Origin: Acidobacteriota bacterium
Lineage (GTDB): Bacteria; Acidobacteriota; Terriglobia; Terriglobales; Acidobacteriaceae
NCBI GenBank assembly: GCA_021827845.1
Contig: JAKAUB010000158.1
Coordinates: 1-34,095, forward strand
Reading direction: 5' to 3'
DNA: 34,095 nt
The translations under genes were made by a program, and so were the position numbers. Shown here piece after piece: positions 29,185 to 34,095 of the stretch; the first letter of the stretch is position 1, and every line of letters begins with the position of its first letter. Under the pieces are notes generated by a model that was not told where the DNA came from, ran no database searches, and was given only the letters and a program-made list of their open reading frames with translations.

Positions 29185-30464
29185 CGTTTTCCTCCGGAAT
29201 TCCTGCTCGCCATGCGTACCGCAACACTTGCAGCATGTGCAACGAGACCTTCTGCAGTGGCGAGCGTCATGGTTGCTTCGCCCAGCGTAGCGAGTCCGGC
29301 CGGCGAGTACTCCTGCGTCGTCACGATCCGCAAAAAGTCGTACACGCTCAAACCGCCGCGCACGCGGGCCGCGCGGCCCGTCGGCAGAACGTGGTTTGGG
29401 CCGGAGACATAGTCGCCCATGCTCTGCGGCGTTGTGCCGCCGATGAAGATGGAACCTGCGTTGCGAATGTGCGCAAGATCGTCACGGTCGTCGACCGTGA
29501 GATGCTCCGCGGCAATCCGATTCGTCACAGTGAGGGTCTCTGCATGGTCTCGCGTAAGAAAAATGACGCCATGGGCAGCTAGCGACTGGCGGGCGATCGG
29601 ATTTTTTGCGGCCTGCCGGTCCGCCTCTTTCGCCGTGGCCTTTGCCAACGCCTGGTTGGCAGTAATCAGGATGGCCATGGCCTCCGGATCGTGTTCCGCC
29701 TGGGCGACAAGGTCCGCCGCGATCCAGGCTGGGTCGCCCGACTCACTGGCGACGGCAATCTCTGTCGGGCCGGCCATCATGTCGATGGCACAGTCAAAGG
29801 CGACGAGCCGTTTGGCTGTGGTGACGTAGAGATTCCCGGGTCCGACGATTTTTTCCACGCGAGGGATGGACGCTGTTCCATAGGCCAGCGCTGCGACCGC
29901 CTGTGCGCCGCCGATGCGGTACATCTCCTCCACGCCTGCCAGGTGCGCGGCTGCTAGCGTTTCGCGCGCGGGACGCGGAGAGACGACCACCACACGTTCG
30001 ACGCCAGCCACGCGAGCTGGGAGTGCAGTCATCAGCAGCGTGGAGGGCAGCGGATATCGGCCACCGGGCACGTAGCAGCCGACCGAGGCGAGTGGCAGGC
30101 AGCGCTGTCCAACGGTGCGCCCAGCAGCGGTTCGCGACCAGTTTTTCGGCATCTGCCACTGGGCAAACTGGCGGATGTTTTTTGCCGCTGTCTGCATGGC
30201 GCGCCGCAGGTCCGGCGGCGTCTGATCCCACGCAGCGGCCATCTCCTGCTTCGATACCTGGAGAGAACTCCCCGGCTCCAGCCCGTCGAAGCGCATGGCA
30301 TAGGTGCGCAGCGCCTTGTCGCCGCCACGCCGAATGCCGCTGAGGATGCGCCGAACTGAGGGCTCTAGGCGCGCAGTGGCTGCGCCGGAGCGATCTTCAA
30401 TCTGGCGCAGCCTGCGTTCTGCTTCTCGAGCGGATGGTCCGAATGTGCGAATGACTTTCATCAA
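29181..30464 (-). CDS. hisD: Histidinol dehydrogenase
   Basis: YVPGGRYPLPSTLLMTALPARVAGVERVVVVSP; GPGNLYVTTAKRLV; IDMMAGPTEIAV; AEHDPEA; GDYVSGPNHVLPTGRAAR. Confidence 0.97.
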   Translation of the reverse strand: MMKVIRTFGPSAREAERRLRQIEDRSGAATARLEPSVRRILSGIRRGGDKALRTYAMRFDGLEPGSSLQVSKQEMAAAWDQTPPDLRRAMQTAAKNIRQFAQWQMPKNWSRTAAGRTVGQRCLPLASVGCYVPGGRYPLPSTLLMTALPARVAGVERVVVVSPRPARETLAAAHLAGVEEMYRIGGAQAVAALAYGTASIPRVEKIVGPGNLYVTTAKRLVAFDCAIDMMAGPTEIAVASESGDPAWIAADLVAQAEHDPEAMAILITANQALAKATAKEADRQAAKNPIARQSLAAHGVIFLTRDHAETLTVTNRIAAEHLTVDDRDDLAHIRNAGSIFIGGTTPQSMGDYVSGPNHVLPTGRAARVRGGLSVYDFLRIVTTQEYSPAGLATLGEATMTLATAEGLVAHAASVAVRMASRNSGGKR

Positions 30465-30480
30465 CGTGGTGCCTCTTGCT

Positions 30481-31356
30481 TTACAGCACGATTTTGTTCA
30501 GCGGGTATTCGACGATGCCGGTGGCGTGCGCAGCTTTCAATCGGGGAATCACGTCGCGCACGGTTCGCTCATCGATGATGGTGTTGACAGCGGCCCATTC
30601 AGAATCGCTGAGCGTAGAGATCGTCGGTGAGTTCAACGCGGGCAGCACGGCCAGCACGGCAGCAAGATCGACGGAGCGCACATTCATCATCAGGCCAACT
30701 TGGCCCTGTGCGTCGATAGCTCCCTTCAGCATCATGGCAATGTTGCTGATCTTTTCCTTCTTCCACGGGTCAGCCCACGCGGCACAGTTGGCGATTAACT
30801 GCGTTTCACTCTCGAGAACGGTTTCGATAATGCGCAGGCGATTCGCCCGCAGAGAGCTGCCCGTCTCGGTCACTTCCACGATGGCATCGGCGAGCACCGG
30901 CGGTTTTACTTCCGTCGCGCCCCAGCTAAAGTCCACTTGCACGGGGATGTTCTTGCCGGCAAAGTAACGGCGGGTGGCTTCTACCAGCTCAGTGGCAATG
31001 ATCTTTCCGGCGAGATCTTCGGCGCGCTGATAGGGTGAGTCCTCCGGCACGGCCAGCACCCAGCGCACCTTCTGGCGGCTCTGCTTGGAGTACGTCAGGC
31101 TGGCGATGGTCTCAACCGCAAGGCCGCTTTCTGTCACCCAGTCATTGCCGGTCAGCCCCGCGTCCAACGCGCCATGGTTCACGTAGCGCGCCATCTCCTG
31201 CGCACGGATCAGCATGCATTCAATATCGGGATCGTCGATGCCGGGAAAGTAGGACCGGCCGTTAGCGAAGATGCGCCAGCCGGCGCGCTCAAATAAGGCA
31301 ATCGTTGCGTCCTGCAGACTGCCCTTTGGAATACCGAGACGAAGTTTGCGGCTCAT
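30481..31356 (-). CDS. hisG: ATP phosphoribosyltransferase (long form)
   Basis: 291 aa; [37 protein letters not shown]; extra C-terminal regulatory domain. Confidence 0.95.
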   Translation of the reverse strand: MSRKLRLGIPKGSLQDATIALFERAGWRIFANGRSYFPGIDDPDIECMLIRAQEMARYVNHGALDAGLTGNDWVTESGLAVETIASLTYSKQSRQKVRWVLAVPEDSPYQRAEDLAGKIIATELVEATRRYFAGKNIPVQVDFSWGATEVKPPVLADAIVEVTETGSSLRANRLRIIETVLESETQLIANCAAWADPWKKEKISNIAMMLKGAIDAQGQVGLMMNVRSVDLAAVLAVLPALNSPTISTLSDSEWAAVNTIIDERTVRDVIPRLKAAHATGIVEYPLNKIVL

Positions 31357-31745
31357 GCCTGCTCCTTGCTGCCGGCGGTCTGCGCGGCGTTCAGTGCGAT
31401 GGGACGAGTGAAGCAGCTGACAGTTCCTTCATGGCAGACGAGGCCGTCGCCTTCAACCACCACGCGGAACAGTAAAGTGTCCTGGTCGCAGTCGGTGCGT
31501 GCTTCTACGATGCGCAGCCGGTTGCCGCTGGTCTCGCCTTTCATCCAGAGTTTTTGCCGGGTGCGGCTCCAGAACGTGACAAAACCAGATTCGAGAGTTT
31601 TGCGGTAGCTCTCGGGATTCAGAAAGCCGACCATCAGCAGCTCGCCGGTGGCGGCGTCCTGCACAATGCCCGGAACCAGGCCGTCGAGCTTGGTGAAGTC
31701 GATTGCAGCGGTGCCGGATTCCGGCGATGAGACGGGTGCAGTCAT
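31353..31745 (-). CDS. hisI: Phosphoribosyl-AMP cyclohydrolase (monofunctional)
   Basis: [54 protein letters not shown]; no HisE domain fused. Confidence 0.96.
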   Translation of the reverse strand: MTAPVSSPESGTAAIDFTKLDGLVPGIVQDAATGELLMVGFLNPESYRKTLESGFVTFWSRTRQKLWMKGETSGNRLRIVEARTDCDQDTLLFRVVVEGDGLVCHEGTVSCFTRPIALNAAQTAGSKEQA

Positions 31746-31778
31746 TTTGGCAAAATCCTAAGAGTGAAATTTCGGCTT

Positions 31779-31815
31779 AAAAACAAAAATCCCGCGGATG
31801 CGAGGCATCAGCGGG
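31779..31815 (-). terminator. Attenuator terminator (3:4 hairpin) of the his leader
   Basis: Minus strand CCCGC-T-GATGC-CTC-GCATC-C-GCGGG followed by ATTTTTGTTTTT: 10 bp with one 1x1 mismatch, 34 nt upstream of hisI. Confidence 0.88.
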
Positions 31816-31918
31816 CGGCTTTGGAACGGAGCTCCTGAAGTCTTTTGGAGAGATCAGGGATGGTTCGGTAGCGCTTCGCTGACACCGGTCGCGATGTGAT
31901 GGGTGTGCGAATGGTGTC
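31804..31918 (-). promoter_or_regulatory. Alternative pairing segments of the his attenuator (1:2 and 2:3)
   Basis: Region 2 GGUGUCAGCG (31877-31886) pairs fully with region 3 CGCUGAUGCC (31804-31813): 8 Watson-Crick + 2 G-U. Region 2 GGUGUC also pairs with region 1 GACACC (31913-31918) inside the His-codon run. Confidence 0.75.
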
Positions 31919-31931
31919 GGTGAAGCTGCAT
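31854..31931 (-). CDS. his operon leader peptide MQLHRHHSHTHHIATGVSEALPNHP
   Basis: Codons atg cag ctt cac cga cac cat tcg cac acc cat cac atc gcg acc ggt gtc agc gaa gcg cta ccg aac cat ccc tga; 7 His in 25 aa, directly upstream of the attenuator terminator and hisI. Confidence 0.85.
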   Translation of the reverse strand: MQLHRHHSHTHHIATGVSEALPNHP

Positions 31932-31937
31932 GAGAAA

Positions 31938-31965
31938 ACGATAGCAGAATCTCGGGCTGTGTCAA
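31938..31965 (-). promoter_or_regulatory. Candidate sigma-70-type promoter of the his operon
   Basis: Minus strand TTGACA (31965-31960)-N16-TATCGT (31943-31938); predicted start near 31931, i.e. at or next to the leader ATG. Confidence 0.65.
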
Positions 31966-32023
31966 ATCGGCGGAAACGGGCAGGGATAGATTCCCCCTCC
32001 GTTCACCACCCATTGATGCAGCG

Positions 32024-32055
32024 AGGCCCAGGCGGTATTCCGCTCACCTGGGCCT
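32024..32055 (-). terminator. Hairpin just downstream of the VPS10/BNR gene, possible terminator
   Basis: AGGCCCAGG-N14-CCTGGGCCT 9-bp perfect stem 10 nt past the stop codon; no T tract. Confidence 0.4.
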
Positions 32056-32065
32056 TCTGCAGCAG

Positions 32066-34095
32066 CTACTGGCAGGCGCTTGCCGGGCTCATTGGGTCAG
32101 CATGGAGCGTCGGTTGATGCTCCCGCGTCAGCTCCTGATTGACAGCAGTGATCTTCGGCTGAACCTCGCCGTTCCACGCCTTCGTCACTGTTGCCAGATC
32201 CTTGCAGTAGTCCGTGAAAGCGGACTGCATGGCGGCTGTCGGCGCGCTGTCGGCGCTATCCACCAGCGTGGCTAGCGAGCCGAATTCTCCGTTCAGCAGG
32301 CCAAGGGAGGGCTTCGGTTTCGTCGGACTAAAGCCGCCGCCACCTTTTTTGCCTTCCACTTTCTTGACTGCTTCATCCAGCGCCTGCATCTGCTGTTTCA
32401 GTGCGGGCGAGGCATTCGGAGTCGCTGCCTGTTCTTTTTCGATTGCATCGTGCAGCGCTGCGGCGGCCTTGTGGTCGGCATAGGTCGCGCTGGTCATGGC
32501 GGCTGCTTTCCGTTCCAGGGCAAACTGTTGCTGGAGCGCAGCTGGCGTGACGGTGACGCGCGGGTCAATGGCGACTTGCAGTGGGCGCTGATACGTTTTG
32601 CCGTCCACGGTCAGCCGCACCTGGTACTCGCCGGGCAGAACCAGCGCGCCCTGCGGCTCCGGCTGCGTCTTGTGTTCCACGGCGGCGATGGGGTAGTGGT
32701 GTTGCAGGGAATCCGGCCGCGTGTACCGCAGATCCCAGAGAAACCGCTGCATGCCAGCGCCTTTGGACAGCGGGATGGGTTTGGCCAGCCAGTAATCCGG
32801 CACATGCGGCGGCGGCTCGGTGGAGGGCGGGATCGGCTGCGACGAGTACTCGCGCACCAACGCGCCCTTGCTGTCGTAAATCGCAAGCTTGATGTCGCCC
32901 TTCGGCGCGGATTGCAGATAGTAGTCGATCAGCGCGCCGTCCGGAGGATTGCTGGCGGCAGGCATCTCCGGCGGAAAGGGTGTGTCGCCGTTCTGATCGA
33001 ACTGCACGCGGAACGCCCGCGCCGGCTGGTAGAGGAAGACCTTGTGGCGCGCGGTGGCAGCGTCAATCTGTCGCAGCGGGCTTACGTCGTCCAGAATCCA
33101 GAACGCGCGGCCGTAGGTGGCCGCCACCAGATCATTCCCATGCACCTGCAGGTCGCGCACAGAAGCCACGGGCATGTTCAGCCGCAGCGGATTCCATTGC
33201 TTGCCCTGATCGAACGAGACCCAAGTGCCATTCTCCGTGCCCGCGTAGAGCAGGGTTTTGCGCACCGGGTCTTCGCGAACCACGCGGACAAAATCACCAT
33301 CGGGAATCCCTGCGTCTACGCGCGTCCACGTCTTGCCGTAATCCGCCGTGCGGAAGATGTACGCATGACGGTCATTCTCTTCATGGCGGTCCACGGAGAC
33401 GTAGGCCACTGCTGGGTCAAAATGTGATGCCTCCACCATGCTGATAATGGAGTACTGCGTCAGTCCTGGCGGCGTCACCGGCTGCCACTTCTTGCCGCCG
33501 TCGCGCGTTAACTGCACCAGACCGTTGGTCGTGCCCACCCAGATTTCCCCGGCCGCTTTTGGTGACGGAGAAAAGGCGTTGATGGCCGTGCGGTTCGGCA
33601 GCTTCAACGTCTCTTTCACTTCCTGCGTGCGTAATGCTTTCGTCTGGGAGGCTTCGGCCTTGTCCTGCTGCTTGCTTTGTTCGTTGCGTTCGGCATTGCC
33701 GGGCCGGCTCGTCAGGTCAGGACTGATCTTGGTCCAGGTGCGGCCCTGGTCGCGTGTCTCCAGCAGGAACTGCGTGCCTTCATAGAAGACGCTGGGATCC
33801 TGCGGAGAGAACGCCAGCGGTGGATTCATCGCCAGGCGGAAGTCACCGTCCCGATCGACGTTTGGCGAAATCGTCTGCACCTGCCGGTTGGAGCGATTCA
33901 CCAGTACCAGCCCGCGCGCCGGACCACCCGCAAACACCAGGTCAGGATTTTTAGGATCGGGGACAATGTAGCCAAACTCATAGGCAGCCACGGGATCCCA
34001 GTCGAGGAATGTAATTTCGCCGTAGTCGCCGCGGCTCAGGGTGCCAATGCTGCCGCTGTCCTGCTGCGTGCCATACACCCAGTAGGCAAAGCGGT
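32066..34095 (-). CDS. VPS10/sortilin-like BNR-repeat protein (5' truncated at window edge)
   Basis: Frame continues upstream of the track start (RFAYWVYGTQQDSGSIG...); repeated sialidase-type motifs (TRDQGRTWTKISPDLTSRPG, TADYGKTWTRVDAGIPDGDFVRVVREDP, GTENGTWVSFDQGKQWNPLRLNMPVASVRDLQVHGNDLVAATYGRAFWILDDV). Confidence 0.85.
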   Translation of the reverse strand, partial: RFAYWVYGTQQDSGSIGTLSRGDYGEITFLDWDPVAAYEFGYIVPDPKNPDLVFAGGPARGLVLVNRSNRQVQTISPNVDRDGDFRLAMNPPLAFSPQDPSVFYEGTQFLLETRDQGRTWTKISPDLTSRPGNAERNEQSKQQDKAEASQTKALRTQEVKETLKLPNRTAINAFSPSPKAAGEIWVGTTNGLVQLTRDGGKKWQPVTPPGLTQYSIISMVEASHFDPAVAYVSVDRHEENDRHAYIFRTADYGKTWTRVDAGIPDGDFVRVVREDPVRKTLLYAGTENGTWVSFDQGKQWNPLRLNMPVASVRDLQVHGNDLVAATYGRAFWILDDVSPLRQIDAATARHKVFLYQPARAFRVQFDQNGDTPFPPEMPAASNPPDGALIDYYLQSAPKGDIKLAIYDSKGALVREYSSQPIPPSTEPPPHVPDYWLAKPIPLSKGAGMQRFLWDLRYTRPDSLQHHYPIAAVEHKTQPEPQGALVLPGEYQVRLTVDGKTYQRPLQVAIDPRVTVTPAALQQQFALERKAAAMTSATYADHKAAAALHDAIEKEQAATPNASPALKQQMQALDEAVKKVEGKKGGGGFSPTKPKPSLGLLNGEFGSLATLVDSADSAPTAAMQSAFTDYCKDLATVTKAWNGEVQPKITAVNQELTREHQPTLHADPMSPASACQ

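Noticed and set aside
31746-31931. T-box riboswitch as the explanation for the hisI upstream region
   Set aside because: No T-box sequence or specifier-stem architecture seen; the His-rich ORF with overlapping alternative helices fits ribosome-mediated attenuation better.
31777-32013. 78-aa minus-strand ORF (MGGERRGNLSLPVS...)
   Set aside because: Different frame from the His leader; spans the promoter and terminator hairpin and shows no coding signature.
1-34095. CRISPR, IS element, prophage, tRNA or defence system
   Set aside because: No spaced direct-repeat arrays, transposase/integrase motifs, tRNA cloverleafs or defence-type proteins were recognised; the window is core metabolic.

Overview
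The window is about 34 kb of chromosomal core-gene DNA. GC content, gene content and protein style fit an Acidobacteria (Terriglobia-like) genome, but that assignment is inference. I found no mobile element, CRISPR array, tRNA or rRNA. Main blocks: (1) minus-strand ispD-arsR-SDR-ispF cluster plus a truncated C45/phospholipase-B-like gene at the left edge; (2) plus-strand tilS, ftsH, a secreted glycoside hydrolase, lptE-like and holA; (3) an EamA transporter, M13 metallopeptidase and two hypothetical proteins; (4) gltB-gltD; (5) a porin-like protein and a LysR regulator; (6) a compact minus-strand histidine operon hisI-G-D-C-B-H-F-A; (7) a truncated VPS10/BNR-repeat protein at the right edge. 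The best hidden element is in the 'empty' ~320 bp upstream of hisI. An unannotated 25-codon ORF encodes MQLHRHHSHTHHIATGVSEALPNHP (7 His, 6 of them within 9 residues). It is followed by a strong intrinsic terminator whose 5' arm can pair with a 10-nt segment inside the leader ORF. That segment can in turn pair with the His-codon run. This is a complete classical ribosome-mediated his attenuator, apparently read from a leaderless transcript. Other signals: a perfect sigma-54 -24/-12 element upstream of ftsH, nested operator-like inverted repeats between arsR and the SDR gene, several intrinsic terminators, and a his operon lacking hisE.
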